64,000 nt of DNA from Nocardiopsis sp. TSRI0078 (GTDB lineage Bacteria; Actinomycetota; Actinomycetes; Streptosporangiales; Streptosporangiaceae), in NCBI RefSeq assembly GCF_001905145.1, contig NZ_LWLB01000032.1, positions 36,622 through 100,621 of the forward strand, in the 5' to 3' direction. The notes beneath the pieces are model-generated. The model had not been told where the DNA came from. It made no database searches and was given only the letters and a program-made list of their open reading frames with translations. The position numbers were made by a program, and so were the translations under genes. Positions 7,404-15,608 of this stretch are shown piece by piece. Every line of letters begins with the position of its first letter. The first letter of the stretch is position 1.

Positions 7404-8299
7404 TCACCAGGACTCAGGCGACGGTGAGCCGCAAAGGCACGCTCCTGACGTCCTGCGAGACCGTACCGCGTGATGACCTGGGTAGCGTTCTCCCAACCCC
7501 CGATGCACACGACGTCCGTGATCGTCGCACCAGCATTGAGCATGTTGTGAACGAAGCTGTGTCGCGTCATGTGCGGGTGGAACTTCGCGAGTCCTACGCG
7601 CTTCCCGTAATCGGAAAACATCTTCTGAACCATTCCCTCAGAGAGTCCACCACGGTTGCCGACCCACAGTGACGCCCTTTCCTTCCCCGGGTGGTACTCC
7701 CGACGACGAAGGTAGCGACGAAGCGCGACCCCCGTTGCCTTTCCGAACGGGACCGTACGGACTCCCGTCTTTCCGTTCACGGTGAGGGTCATCCGGTCAA
7801 GGTCGACGTTGTCCAGGGTGAGGGAGCACACTTCCCCGACACGAACCCCCGTGTCCCACATGACAAGGAGAATCGCGCGGTTGCGATAGGTCAGGAACGG
7901 TGTCGCTCCTTCCAGTTCCAGAAGGGAACGCATCTGTTCCGGGGTAATCAGGGGAACGGGCTTCACCGCAACCTTGGGGCGTGTCACCTTCTTGACGGGG
8001 TTCTCCGTCGCTTCCTCCTCCGTGACCAACCATTCCCAGAAGACGGAGAGCGCGGAGTGTCGGGACGACAGCGACGCGGGAGAGTCTCCCGCTTCGTCGC
8101 GTCGGTGCGCGAGGAACGCTTTGATGTCGCGCCGGGTGACGCCTGACGGGTCGGTGTCGGCACCGGACCACGCGAGGAAGTGTCGGAGGGTCTGACGGTA
8201 GGTCGCGACGGTGTGCTTCGACCGACCCTCAGCGGCCAACTCCGCGAGGTAGTCATCCGCAAGCTGAGAGAGGTTCACGGGGGTGTCTCCGTTCTGCAT
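7388..8299 (-). CDS. int: Tyrosine recombinase (integrase)
   Basis: The protein has 303 residues. The N-terminal core-binding SAM-like domain covers about 10-95. The catalytic domain has R153 (DTGVRVGE), K177, H243-x-x-R246 (HPHMTRH), W269 in place of the second His, and Y279 (VITRYGLAG). It catalyses site-specific integration and excision of the element. The ATG at 8299 follows GGGGAAG; a GTG at 8281 with GGAG is an alternative, and the much longer open frame upstream is antisense to nadD. It is the rightmost gene of the element and faces the chromosomal nadD. No excisionase is obvious next to it. Confidence 0.9.
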   Translation of the reverse strand: MQNGDTPVNLSQLADDYLAELAAEGRSKHTVATYRQTLRHFLAWSGADTDPSGVTRRDIKAFLAHRRDEAGDSPASLSSRHSALSVFWEWLVTEEEATENPVKKVTRPKVAVKPVPLITPEQMRSLLELEGATPFLTYRNRAILLVMWDTGVRVGEVCSLTLDNVDLDRMTLTVNGKTGVRTVPFGKATGVALRRYLRRREYHPGKERASLWVGNRGGLSEGMVQKMFSDYGKRVGLAKFHPHMTRHSFVHNMLNAGATITDVVCIGGWENATQVITRYGLAGRQERAFAAHRRLSPGDRLGK

Positions 8300-8608
8300 A
8301 ACAGAGCTTCCCCGAGCCGGACGCGGACGCGGTCTGGTGTGCAAAGACTCGATGGACGGAGTACATCGAGTCGGCCATATCGGCATGCTATGCGTCGGGA
8401 TGGTGCTTGGCCACGGTTTCCAAGAACGAGATATGACGCGATTCCCGAGTGCTGGGAACACGCCCGGGGAAGCAATCCCGCGCGGTGCCCGTTTCCCCAG
8501 GGCAAGGGGCGAACGGGGAGGAAGGGGACAGTGGTGGTGCCCGGTGTCGGCTACTCTCGGTTGGCCGGTCCCGGCAACGGCAACGTCCAAGGCGAAACGG
8601 AGCGCACA
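8300..8608. other. Element/chromosome junction, no gene
   Basis: No supported gene. This stretch should contain the right attachment site and the original nadD upstream DNA. It has hairpin GACTCGATG...CATCGAGTC, the inverted repeat CTTGG...CCAAG and TTCCC...GGGAA. GC-rich chromosomal composition begins around 8450-8500. No tRNA fragment was seen. The exact att core cannot be placed without the left end of the element. Confidence 0.4.
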
Positions 8609-9259
8609 GTGGCGCACGAAGCTTCCGACGCCCCCCGGAGCGGAGGGTCCCCCGCGCGGAGAGGAACCGCCCCGACCAAGGTCGGCATCATGGGCGGTAC
8701 CTTCGACCCCATCCACCACGGGCACCTCGTGGCGGCCAGCGAGGTCGCGCACTTCTTCGAGCTCGACGAGGTGGTGTTCGTCCCCACCGGCCAGCCCTGG
8801 CAGAAGGACCTGGCCAAGGTCACCCCCTCCGAGGACCGCTACCTGATGACGGTCATCGCGACCGCGGAGAACCCCCAGTTCAGGGTGGACCGCATGGAGA
8901 TCGACCGCTCCGGGCCCACCTACACCCTCGACACCCTGCGCGAGATGCGCTCCAAGTACGGGCCGGGGGTGGAGCTGTACTTCATCACCGGGGCGGACGC
9001 ACTGGGCGCCATTTTGAGCTGGCACAACGTCGACGAACTGTTCGAGCTCGCGCATTTCGTAGGCTGTAACCGTCCCGGTCACCACCTCAGTGATCCCGGA
9101 CTGCCCGAGGGCAAGGTCTCCCTGCTGGAGGTCCCCGCGCTGGCCATCTCCTCGACCGAGTGCCGGGAGCGGGTCCGCAAGGGGGAGCCCATCTGGTACC
9201 TGGTTCCCGACGGCATCGTCCGCTACATCAACAAGACCGGGCTCTACCTAGAGAGCTGA
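8609..9259 (+). CDS. nadD: Nicotinate-nucleotide adenylyltransferase
   Basis: The protein has 216 residues and catalyses ATP + nicotinate mononucleotide to deamido-NAD in NAD biosynthesis, in the cytoplasm. The nucleotidyltransferase signature [11 protein letters not shown] lies near residue 30. The C-terminal SSTxxR-like motif is [10 protein letters not shown]. The GTG at 8609 has CGGAG 6-7 nt upstream; the longer open frame runs into the element junction. It is followed by rsfS and a phosphoglycerate-mutase-like phosphatase, the conserved actinobacterial order (as in Mycobacterium Rv2421c-Rv2419c). The mobile element ends directly upstream, so its native promoter region may be altered. Confidence 0.93.
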   Translation: MAHEASDAPRSGGSPARRGTAPTKVGIMGGTFDPIHHGHLVAASEVAHFFELDEVVFVPTGQPWQKDLAKVTPSEDRYLMTVIATAENPQFRVDRMEIDRSGPTYTLDTLREMRSKYGPGVELYFITGADALGAILSWHNVDELFELAHFVGCNRPGHHLSDPGLPEGKVSLLEVPALAISSTECRERVRKGEPIWYLVPDGIVRYINKTGLYLES

Positions 9260-9276
9260 AAGGCAGCAAGCACAAC

Positions 9277-9675
9277 GTGACAGCCACCGACAGGGCGCAG
9301 GAACTGGTCAGGGTCGCGGCAGAGGCCGCATCCGACAAGCTCGCCCAGGAGATCATCGCCTACGACGTCAGCGAGCAGCTGGTCATCACCGAGGCCTTCG
9401 TGCTGTGTTCGGCGCCCAACGACCGGCAGGTCCGCGCGATCGTCGACGAGATCGAGGACCAGCTCCGCATCCAGGCCGGCGCCAAGCCGGTCCGCCGGGA
9501 GGGCGAGCGCGACGGGCGCTGGGTGCTGCTGGACTACGCCGACATCGTCGTGCACATCCAGCACGAGGAGGAGCGCGGGTACTACGGCCTCGAGCGGCTG
9601 TGGAAGGACTGCCCCGAGATCGACCTCCCCGAGAGCGCGCGCGGCGCCGAGCGCACTCCGCTGGACGAGCAGTAA
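9277..9675 (+). CDS. rsfS: Ribosomal silencing factor RsfS
   Basis: The protein has 132 residues. The DUF143/RsfS core is clear: KLAQEIIAYDVSEQLVITEAFVLCSAPNDRQVRAIVDEIED..., then WVLLDYADIVVHIQHEEERGYYGLERLWKD. The family binds ribosomal protein L14 of the 50S subunit and blocks subunit joining under starvation. The GTG at 9277 begins 17 bp after nadD, so the two form one transcription unit. The acidic tail after PEIDLPE is unconserved. Confidence 0.92.
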   Translation: MTATDRAQELVRVAAEAASDKLAQEIIAYDVSEQLVITEAFVLCSAPNDRQVRAIVDEIEDQLRIQAGAKPVRREGERDGRWVLLDYADIVVHIQHEEERGYYGLERLWKDCPEIDLPESARGAERTPLDEQ

Positions 9676-9720
9676 CACCGGCGCCACTTCGACGACACCC
9701 CGAGCGGAGAGACACACCAC

Positions 9721-10344
9721 GTGAGTGACACGCCCCGTGTGCTGTTCTGGCGGCACGGACGTACGGCCTGGAACGTGGAGAACCGTTTCCAGGGGCAGAC
9801 CGACATCGAACTCGACGCGATCGGCCACGCCCAGGCCAGACGGGCGGGGGAACTGCTCGCCTCCATGAACCCGGACGTCATCGTCGCCTCCGACCTGCGC
9901 AGGGCCGCCGACACCGCCGGGTACCTGTCCCGCGCCTCGGGCGTGCGGGTGGGATTCGACAAGGGGCTGCGCGAGCGCTTCGGCGGATCCTGGGAGGGGC
10001 TGACCGGGGTGGAGCTGTCCGAGCGCTGGCCGGTCGAGCACGCCCGGATGGACATCCCCGACGGCGAGCGCATCGCCGAGGTCGGTGACCGGATGCACGC
10101 CGCCATCGAGCGCGGGCTGGGCAAGACCCCGCCCGGGGGACTGCTCGTGGTGGTCAGCCACGGTGCCGCCCTGCGGGTGGGGATCGCCCGGATGCTCGGG
10201 ATCGCGGACGAGCAGCGCGAGGTCCTGGGCCCTCTCAGCAACTGCTGCTGGTCGGTGATCCAGCGGCGCCGGGACCACTGGCGGCTGATGGAGCACAACG
10301 CGGCCAGCCTGCCCGAGCCGGTGGTGCTCAGCGACGACGCGTAA
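9721..10344 (+). CDS. Histidine phosphatase, probable glucosyl-3-phosphoglycerate phosphatase
   Basis: The protein has 207 residues and belongs to the phosphoglycerate mutase-like histidine phosphatases. The catalytic RHG is in FWRHGRTAWN, with second Arg and Glu motifs (RRAAxT, RERFGGSWEG) and the conserved C-terminal His in VVVSHGAALR. In mycobacteria the gene at this place after nadD and rsfS encodes GpgP, which makes glucosylglycerate from its phosphate during methylglucose polysaccharide synthesis. The same role is likely by context, but substrate cannot be read from sequence. GTG start at 9721 with GGAGAG about 10 nt upstream. Confidence 0.8.
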   Translation: MSDTPRVLFWRHGRTAWNVENRFQGQTDIELDAIGHAQARRAGELLASMNPDVIVASDLRRAADTAGYLSRASGVRVGFDKGLRERFGGSWEGLTGVELSERWPVEHARMDIPDGERIAEVGDRMHAAIERGLGKTPPGGLLVVVSHGAALRVGIARMLGIADEQREVLGPLSNCCWSVIQRRRDHWRLMEHNAASLPEPVVLSDDA

Positions 10345-10349
10345 CCGTT

Positions 10350-10378
10350 TCGACGTTCGCGCCGGATTCCGCTATGGT
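10350..10378 (+). promoter_or_regulatory. Promoter of tRNA-Ala copy 1
   Basis: TCGACG (10350-10355) and TATGGT (10373-10378) are spaced by 17 bp and lie about 45 bp upstream of the tRNA. This fits a housekeeping sigma promoter driving tRNA transcription. Confidence 0.5.
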
Positions 10379-10422
10379 TCAGGGAGTCGGCAGGACCGCA
10401 CCGGTCCGATCGACTCCCTCAC

Positions 10423-10495
10423 GGGGCTATGGCGCAGTTGGTAGCGCGCCTCCATGGCATGGAGGAGGTCTGGGGTTCGAATCCCCATAGCTCCA
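10423..10495 (+). tRNA. tRNA-Ala (anticodon GGC), copy 1
   Basis: The acceptor arms GGGGCTA and TAGCTCC pair, the D arm is GCGC...GCGC, the anticodon stem CCTCC/GGAGG encloses loop ATGGCAT (anticodon GGC), and the T arm is TGGGG TTCGAAT CCCCA. The discriminator is A and CCA is not encoded. Identical copies lie at 18659-18731 and 22442-22514. Confidence 0.97.
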
Positions 10496-10500
10496 CGTTG

Positions 10501-10554
10501 AGGCCCGCGTGGTCGGTGGACTTCGTCCATCTTCCCCGCGGGCCTGTTTGTTTT
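10501..10554 (+). terminator. Terminator-like element after tRNA-Ala copy 1
   Basis: Outer stem AGGCCCGCG/CGCGGGCCT (10501-10509 and 10537-10545) encloses a second hairpin (GGTGGAC/GTCCATC) and is followed by GTTTGTTTT. This is a Rho-independent-type terminator. The element recurs after the other two tRNA-Ala genes and once alone at 18900. Confidence 0.8.
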
Positions 10555-10632
10555 GGGGGGGACGACCCCCCAGACCCCCGGTGCGCCGCTCGGCCTTCGG
10601 CCGTCGTGCTTGGCGGCGCTCCCTTGGACGCC

Positions 10633-11283
10633 TCAGTCGGCGTCGCGCCGGCGCTTCCAGCGGACGTAACCGCCCTCAAGGCTGCGCGCCCGACGGCCCG
10701 TGGCGTTGAGCATGCGCACGGCGCGGGGCGAGACCACGCAGTACGGCCCCTGGCAGTAGGCCACGATCGTCACGTCCCACGGCAGCTCGTCCAGACGCTC
10801 CTCCAGCTGGCGCGAGGGGATCGACACCGCGCCGGGCACGTGGTCCTCCTCGTACTCCTCCGCCGAGCGCAGGTCCACCAGCACGACCTCCCGGTTCCGG
10901 AGCAGCCCCTCCAGTTCGGTTCCGGTGACCGCGCTGACCGCCTCCTCCCTGCCCAGGTGCTCCTCGATCTCCGCGCGCAGGTCGCCCATGCGCTCCTCGG
11001 CGAACTCCTGGAACCTCCCCAGGAAGCGGGACACCCCCCGGTCGTGCAGGGAGTAGTGGATCCGCGTGCCCTCCCGGCGGGTGGACACCAGCCCCGCCGC
11101 GCGCAGCTGCTGCAGGTGCGCGGAGGTGTTCTTCAGCGGGAGTCCGCCCCGCTGGGCCAGTTCCTCGACGGTGCACCCGCCCTGGTCGAGCAGGTCGAGC
11201 AGCCGCAGCCGCACCGGGGCGGACAGCGCCTTGCCCAGACGGGCCAGGTGCTCGTAGACCGGGGCCTCGGGAAAGTCAGTCAT
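10633..11283 (-). CDS. ArsR-type regulator fused to a rhodanese domain
   Basis: The protein has 216 residues. An ArsR/SmtB winged helix covers about 5-95 (RLRLLDLLDQGGCTVEELAQ, then NTSAHLQQLRAAGLVSTRREG). A rhodanese domain covers about 115-210, with active-site cysteine in AYCQGPYCVVS. Such fusions sense or handle reactive sulfur or related thiols. It starts at 11283 inside the end of the upstream metallo-beta-lactamase gene (8-bp overlap), so the two are co-translated. An inverted repeat ahead of the operon (12149-12170) is the likely autoregulatory operator. Confidence 0.85.
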   Translation of the reverse strand: MTDFPEAPVYEHLARLGKALSAPVRLRLLDLLDQGGCTVEELAQRGGLPLKNTSAHLQQLRAAGLVSTRREGTRIHYSLHDRGVSRFLGRFQEFAEERMGDLRAEIEEHLGREEAVSAVTGTELEGLLRNREVVLVDLRSAEEYEEDHVPGAVSIPSRQLEERLDELPWDVTIVAYCQGPYCVVSPRAVRMLNATGRRARSLEGGYVRWKRRRDAD

Positions 11284-12124
11284 ATGCGGGCAGGTCTCCG
11301 TTGAGGAAGCGGACGTAGCGTTCGGCGTCGCGCGCGAGGAGCTCCTTGGCCCCGCTCCCGATGCTGGGCTCCCACCATCCACCGTGGATCCGGTCGAAGT
11401 CCAGGTGGTCCACGGAGGCCACCACCCGGCGCACCAGGCGCTCGGGCAGCGGGAGGCGGTTCGGCGCGCTGTAGAGGAAGGTGACGTGGTGCCCGCCGGG
11501 GGTGACCATGATCGTGTCGCCGGTGAACAGCACCCCCGGTCCCTCGTCCAGGTGCAGGACCGCGCTGCCCGGGAAGTGGCCGCCGGTCTGGACGATCGTC
11601 ACCCCCGGCAGGGGGCGGTGCTCCCCGCTCCAGGTGCGCACCCGGCCGCTCGGCCGCTGGAGCCAGTGCGCGTCCGCCTCGGGCAGGGCGATCCCGGCGT
11701 CGAACAGGTCGGCCCACTCCACGGCCGAGCCGTACATGTGCGGGTGGCTCGACGCGACCACGGCGACGCCGCCGAGCCGCTCGACCTCGGCCACGGCGTC
11801 CCGATCGAGGAAGCCGGGCGGATCCCACAGAAGGTTGCCCGCGCCGGTGCGCACCAGGACGCCCCGGTGGCCCACGCCGAGGCCGGGTTCGACGCCGATG
11901 CCCACGACGGACTCCTCCACCGGCCGGAACACGGTTCGCAGGCCCTCGGCCTCCAGCTGTTCGCGGGTGGCCCAGTGGTGGCCGTCGCGGGGAACCCACT
12001 GACGGTCGTCCTCGCAGACCGGGCAGTCGGCGGGGGCGGTCCCGGAGGGCTCCCGGTTGGCGCCGCAGGTGCGGCAGATCCAGTAGTCGGAGATCTCCAC
12101 GGACGCGGGGGATCGGGCGGTCAT
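11276..12124 (-). CDS. Metallo-beta-lactamase-fold hydrolase with N-terminal zinc ribbon
   Basis: The protein has 282 residues. The first ~40 carry a rubredoxin-like ribbon (CRTC...CPVC). The rest is a metallo-beta-lactamase fold, with SSHPHMYGS as the likely variant of the HxHxDH metal motif, GGHFPGSAVL and FTGDT. With a rhodanese-ArsR partner downstream, a role in sulfur or thiol detoxification (persulfide dioxygenase-like) is plausible. The metal motif is atypical, so the reaction is uncertain. ATG at 12124 with GAGGAA upstream; first gene of the operon. Confidence 0.75.
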   Translation of the reverse strand: MTARSPASVEISDYWICRTCGANREPSGTAPADCPVCEDDRQWVPRDGHHWATREQLEAEGLRTVFRPVEESVVGIGVEPGLGVGHRGVLVRTGAGNLLWDPPGFLDRDAVAEVERLGGVAVVASSHPHMYGSAVEWADLFDAGIALPEADAHWLQRPSGRVRTWSGEHRPLPGVTIVQTGGHFPGSAVLHLDEGPGVLFTGDTIMVTPGGHHVTFLYSAPNRLPLPERLVRRVVASVDHLDFDRIHGGWWEPSIGSGAKELLARDAERYVRFLNGDLPAYD

Positions 12125-12148
12125 GGGGTTCCTCGCCTCTTGGTAGTT

Positions 12149-12170
12149 CTATTAATCTATTGATTAGTAG
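12149..12170. promoter_or_regulatory. ArsR-type operator candidate
   Basis: CTATTAATC-TATT-GATTAGTAG is an inverted repeat with 9-bp arms and one mismatch, 25 bp upstream of the operon start. Its AT-rich symmetry is typical of ArsR/SmtB operators. Binding by the ArsR-rhodanese protein is inferred. Confidence 0.5.
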
Positions 12171-12526
12171 AATATGGGGGTGGCCGCGCCCGCGCAATCC
12201 CCGGCGGCCCTTCGTCCGGTTCCGCGCCGGCCGCCAGCACCTCTCCGGGAGGGCGGCCCACGGCCTCCTTCCCCGTGTTCAGGGGCCGTTCGGTCTCGGC
12301 GGCCACCGGGAGGTCCTCGGTCAGGGCTCCCGGCTCGCGCTGCGCACCCCGCTGGTCGTGGCCCTGGCGGCCACGTCGGCCTGCATTCCGGTGGCCGCGC
12401 TCGCGGGCATCCCCCGGGAGGCCGAGGAGTCGGCGAAGGGGGACGGGGCCGCCCCGTTCCAGGCCCTCGCGAGGGTGGCGGCGCCGGGGGTGCGTGCCCC
12501 GGGGCCCGGCCCGCGTCCGGGCCGCC
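12171..12526. other. Intergenic region, possible gene remnant
   Basis: No gene with a credible start. One plus-strand frame encodes a hydrophobic stretch (RTPLVVALAATSACIPVAAL) followed by a charged tail, like the last membrane helix of a transporter. It may be the 3' remnant of an efflux permease once linked to the TetR gene. There is too little sequence to be sure. Confidence 0.25.
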
Positions 12527-13075
12527 TCAGTCCAGGCAGGACCGGACCACCCGGAGCACCTGCTCGCGCGGCTCGGTGATCTCCGGGCGGGTGATGCCGC
12601 GCATGATGAGCCCGTCGGCGTAGGCCGTCAGGGTGCGTGAGGCCGTGTCCGGATCGGCCGCTCCCAGGTCGGCGAGTATCCGCGACGTCCAGCGGTGGAC
12701 GAGTTCGGAGCCACGGGCCAGCGAGGCGCGCACCTCGGGATTGTGCGCGCCCTCCATGGCCAGGGTGTAGCGGGCGACGGTCAGGGCGCGGTCGGTCGTG
12801 GTCGCGGCGGTCACGAAGCCGATCGCGGCGTCGGCCAGGTGCTCGACGTCTCCCAGGGAGGCGTCGTAGAGGCCCGCCCAGATCTCCCTGTCCCTCTCCT
12901 CCAGCCGCTCGACGACCCCGCGCACCAGCGCCGCCCGGGTGCGGAAGTGGTTGGAGGTCGATCCCCGGGGCAGCTCCGCGGCGGCGTCCACCTTCCCGTG
13001 CGTGAGGGCGTGCAGTCCGCGGGTGCCCAGCAGGTGGAGCGCGGCGTCGAGGGCACGGATCCTGTTCTGCGACAT
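12527..13075 (-). CDS. TetR-family repressor
   Basis: The protein has 182 residues. The N-terminal HTH (IRALDAALHLLGTRGLHALTHGKVDAAAELPRGSTSNHFRTRAALV) is TetR-like; the rest is the ligand-binding helical domain. ATG at 13075 chosen because the upstream frame crosses the operator. It is divergent from a FAD monooxygenase gene, with a 30-bp perfect palindrome between the two starts, so it very likely represses that gene and itself. The ligand is unknown. Confidence 0.85.
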   Translation of the reverse strand: MSQNRIRALDAALHLLGTRGLHALTHGKVDAAAELPRGSTSNHFRTRAALVRGVVERLEERDREIWAGLYDASLGDVEHLADAAIGFVTAATTTDRALTVARYTLAMEGAHNPEVRASLARGSELVHRWTSRILADLGAADPDTASRTLTAYADGLIMRGITRPEITEPREQVLRVVRSCLD

Positions 13076-13080
13076 GGGGC

Positions 13081-13125
13081 CACTATATTCGTAGTGACAC
13101 GATACTACGATCGTAGTATCGTGTC
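13081..13125. promoter_or_regulatory. Divergent TetR operators (30-bp perfect palindrome)
   Basis: 13096-13125 is perfectly palindromic (half-site GACACGATACTACGA). A second shorter repeat, CACTA-TATTCG-TAGTG, lies next to it at 13081-13096. Together they fill the space between the TetR start (13075) and the monooxygenase start (13129). Confidence 0.75.
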
Positions 13126-13128
13126 CGT

Positions 13129-14169
13129 ATGCACGGAAGAGCACTGGTCGTCGGAGGGGGCGTCGCCGGACTCGCGGCGGCCCGCGGACTGCTGCGCGCG
13201 GGTTGGGAGGTGGAGGTCCGCGAACGCCGGGGCTCGCCGCCCGACATCGGCGGGGCGCTGAGCCTGTGGCGCGGGGGCATGGCCGCGCTCGACCGGCTCG
13301 GCCTCGGGGAGCGCGTCCGCGAACGCGCCGAGCGCCCCCTCAGGGGAGTGATCGCCGACCCCTCCGGACGCGCCCTCGTGTCGGCCGGCCCCCAGCGGAC
13401 GGACGTCCACCTCGTCTCCCGCTCGTCCCTGCTGGCCGTGCTCGTGGAGGGGCTCCCCGACGGCCTCGTCCTCTGGAACACACCCGTCACCGAGGCGGAC
13501 GTTCGCGGTGCCGGGGGCTTCGACGCGGTGGTGGGCGCCGACGGCATCCACAGCATCGTCCGGCGCACCGCGTTCCCCCGGGCGCGCGCTCCCCGCCCGC
13601 TCGGCACGGTCGCCTACCGGGGCACCGTCCCCGGGCCGGCGGGGATGGCCAGCGAGACGTGGGGGAGGGGGATGCTCTTCGGGGTCACCCCGATGGACGC
13701 ACGCACCACCAACTGGTTCGCCTCCCTGCGCACGGAACTCCTGCGGGGCCGGGAGGGCCGGGACCACGCGGACCTGCTGCGCGAGCTGTACGGCGGCTGG
13801 CATCCCGTGGTCGCCCGAGTCCTGGACGCCCTGCCCGGAACCGGGGTGGACCGGCGCGAGCTGTACGACCTCCCCGCCCTGGGGAGCTACGTCCACGGCC
13901 GCCACGTCCTCATCGGCGACGCCGCCCACGCCATGGCCCCCAACCTGGGGCGCGGCGCCTGCGAGTCGCTGGTGGACGCGGCGGTGCTCGCCGACGCCCT
14001 CGGCGCCGGACCCACCGTCGGGGGCGCGCTGGCCCGCTACGACCGCCGAAGGCACGGGCCCACCCGCCGTGTCGTCCGCGCCTCCCGCGCGGTCAACCGG
14101 GTGAGCACCGGCGTCCGCCTCGACGGGCCGAGGGACCTCCTGGCGCGCACCCTCGGCCACCTCGTCTGA
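13129..14169 (+). CDS. FAD-dependent aromatic-hydroxylase-type monooxygenase
   Basis: The protein has 346 residues. It has the FAD/NAD Rossmann motif VVGGGVAGLAAARGL at the N-terminus, the DG motif VVGADGIHSIVRR near 140 and the GD motif LIGDAAHAMAPNLGRGACESL near 265. This is the UbiH/PHBH-like class, which hydroxylates aromatic or polyketide-like compounds with NAD(P)H and oxygen, often to detoxify drugs. The ATG lies only 3 nt after the palindromic operator, leaving no room for a ribosome site, so the mRNA is probably leaderless. Likely induced when the TetR repressor binds its ligand. Confidence 0.87.
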   Translation: MHGRALVVGGGVAGLAAARGLLRAGWEVEVRERRGSPPDIGGALSLWRGGMAALDRLGLGERVRERAERPLRGVIADPSGRALVSAGPQRTDVHLVSRSSLLAVLVEGLPDGLVLWNTPVTEADVRGAGGFDAVVGADGIHSIVRRTAFPRARAPRPLGTVAYRGTVPGPAGMASETWGRGMLFGVTPMDARTTNWFASLRTELLRGREGRDHADLLRELYGGWHPVVARVLDALPGTGVDRRELYDLPALGSYVHGRHVLIGDAAHAMAPNLGRGACESLVDAAVLADALGAGPTVGGALARYDRRRHGPTRRVVRASRAVNRVSTGVRLDGPRDLLARTLGHLV

Positions 14170-14273
14170 GTGGGGCGGCCCCTCTGGTGACCGAAGACAG
14201 GTTCCGTCTCTTCCGACTCATCCGGGACCAGTGGCCCCACGCGTCACCCACTGGCTGGTGAGCCGCGCGGCCG

Positions 14274-15443
14274 TCACGGCCAGCGGCGCGTGACGTCGCT
14301 CCCGTCCAGGTCGGCCGCGTCCTTGCCCATCAGCTCGGCGGTGATCTGCAGCTCCGCCAGCGTCGCGCGCAGCACGTGCTCCACGCCCGCGGCGCCGTCC
14401 ACGGCCAGCCCGTACACCCACGGCCGTCCCAGCATCACCGCCCTCGCCCCCAGTGCCATCGCCACGGCCACGTCCGCGCCCGAGCGCACACCCGAGTCGA
14501 ACAGCACCGTGGCCCGGTCGCCGACCGCCTCCACCACCTCGGGCAGCGCGTCCAGGGCCGCCACCGCGTTGTCGACCTGCCGACCGCCGTGGTTGCTGAC
14601 CACGATCCCGTCCACGCCCGCGTCCACCAGGTCGGCGGCCTCGTCCCCGCGCACGACGCCCTTGACCAGCACCGGCAGGTCCGTCCACCGGCGGATACGG
14701 GAGATGTTGTCGGTACTCAGCGACTTGCTGGCGAACGCGCCCAGGAAGTGGAACACCGCCTCGGTGAAGACCCCGCCCGGCTCCGGATCGGCCTTGAGCC
14801 GGGACCGGAACTCCGGGTCGCTGACGTAGTTCGCCATGCCCTGGCTGCGCAGGAACGGCAGGTGGCCCAGAGCCAGGTCGCGCGGCCGCCAGCCCAGCCG
14901 CTTGGTGTCGGAGGTGACGACGATCGCCTTGGCCCCGGCCGCCGTCGCCCGCCGCACGAACGACTCGGCCAGGGCGTCGTCGCTGGGCCAGTACAGCTGG
15001 TACCACCACGAGTCGACCGCCTCGGCGACCTCCTCCATCGGCGTGGACGCGGCCGTGGACAGCACCATCGGCACCCCCACCGCGTTGGCGCCCCCGGCCA
15101 CGGCCAGCTCCGCCTCCTCGTGCACCTGCTCCAGCACCCCGATCGGCGCGGTCAGCAGCGGGGTGGGGTAGTGCTCCCCGAACAGGGTGACCCCCAGGCC
15201 GCCGGACCCCTCGGCGCCCGGCCGCAGGGTGCGCGGGCGCAGCGCGTAGCGGGCGAACGCGTCCACGTTGGCCCGCGCGGTGCGCTCCCGCCCGGCGCTG
15301 CCCTCCACGTAGCCGAACGGCCCCGGCTCCATGGCCTTCTCCGCCAGGTCGCGCAGGTCGTCGTGGTGGTAGGGCAGCCCCGGCAGCACGCCGTTGGTCG
15401 CGTCGGCGTAGACGCCGTCCTGGTACTGGGCGAAGTCGGTCAT
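14274..15443 (-). CDS. FMN-dependent alpha-hydroxy-acid oxidase, lactate 2-monooxygenase-like
   Basis: The protein has 389 residues, the length of lactate 2-monooxygenases. It belongs to the FMN alpha-hydroxy-acid dehydrogenase family (TIM barrel): active-site SNHGGRQVD (His/Arg), phosphate-binding LFDSGVRSGADVAVAMALGARAVMLGRPW, and the N-terminal YGYVEGSAG-like segment (GPFGYVEGSAG). Lactate monooxygenases make acetate, CO2 and water from lactate. Other 2-hydroxy acids are possible. ATG at 15443 with GAGGGA upstream. Monocistronic. Confidence 0.85.
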   Translation of the reverse strand: MTDFAQYQDGVYADATNGVLPGLPYHHDDLRDLAEKAMEPGPFGYVEGSAGRERTARANVDAFARYALRPRTLRPGAEGSGGLGVTLFGEHYPTPLLTAPIGVLEQVHEEAELAVAGGANAVGVPMVLSTAASTPMEEVAEAVDSWWYQLYWPSDDALAESFVRRATAAGAKAIVVTSDTKRLGWRPRDLALGHLPFLRSQGMANYVSDPEFRSRLKADPEPGGVFTEAVFHFLGAFASKSLSTDNISRIRRWTDLPVLVKGVVRGDEAADLVDAGVDGIVVSNHGGRQVDNAVAALDALPEVVEAVGDRATVLFDSGVRSGADVAVAMALGARAVMLGRPWVYGLAVDGAAGVEHVLRATLAELQITAELMGKDAADLDGSDVTRRWP

Positions 15444-15608
15444 GGGTCCCTCACAGGCGCCGGAGCGCCGGGTACGGGCGCCGAGGGCACGGCGCGGGAA
15501 CGGCAGGGCGGGCGGGGCCGCGGGCGGGGAGGGACGGGCCCCTCCGGGACGGTCCGCGGCCGTCGAGCCGTTCGCGCCGACCGGCTCTGGCCGGATGCTA
15601 CCGCGAGC

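Noticed and set aside
10429-11304. Frame beginning MAQLVARLHGMEEVWGSNPHSSTL (also at 18665 and in the 22.4-kb copy)
   Set aside because: It is translation through the tRNA-Ala gene; the same peptide recurs at every copy.
12160-12579. 139-codon plus-strand frame beside the TetR gene
   Set aside because: It lacks a start site and overlaps tetR in antisense; at most it is a remnant of a membrane protein.
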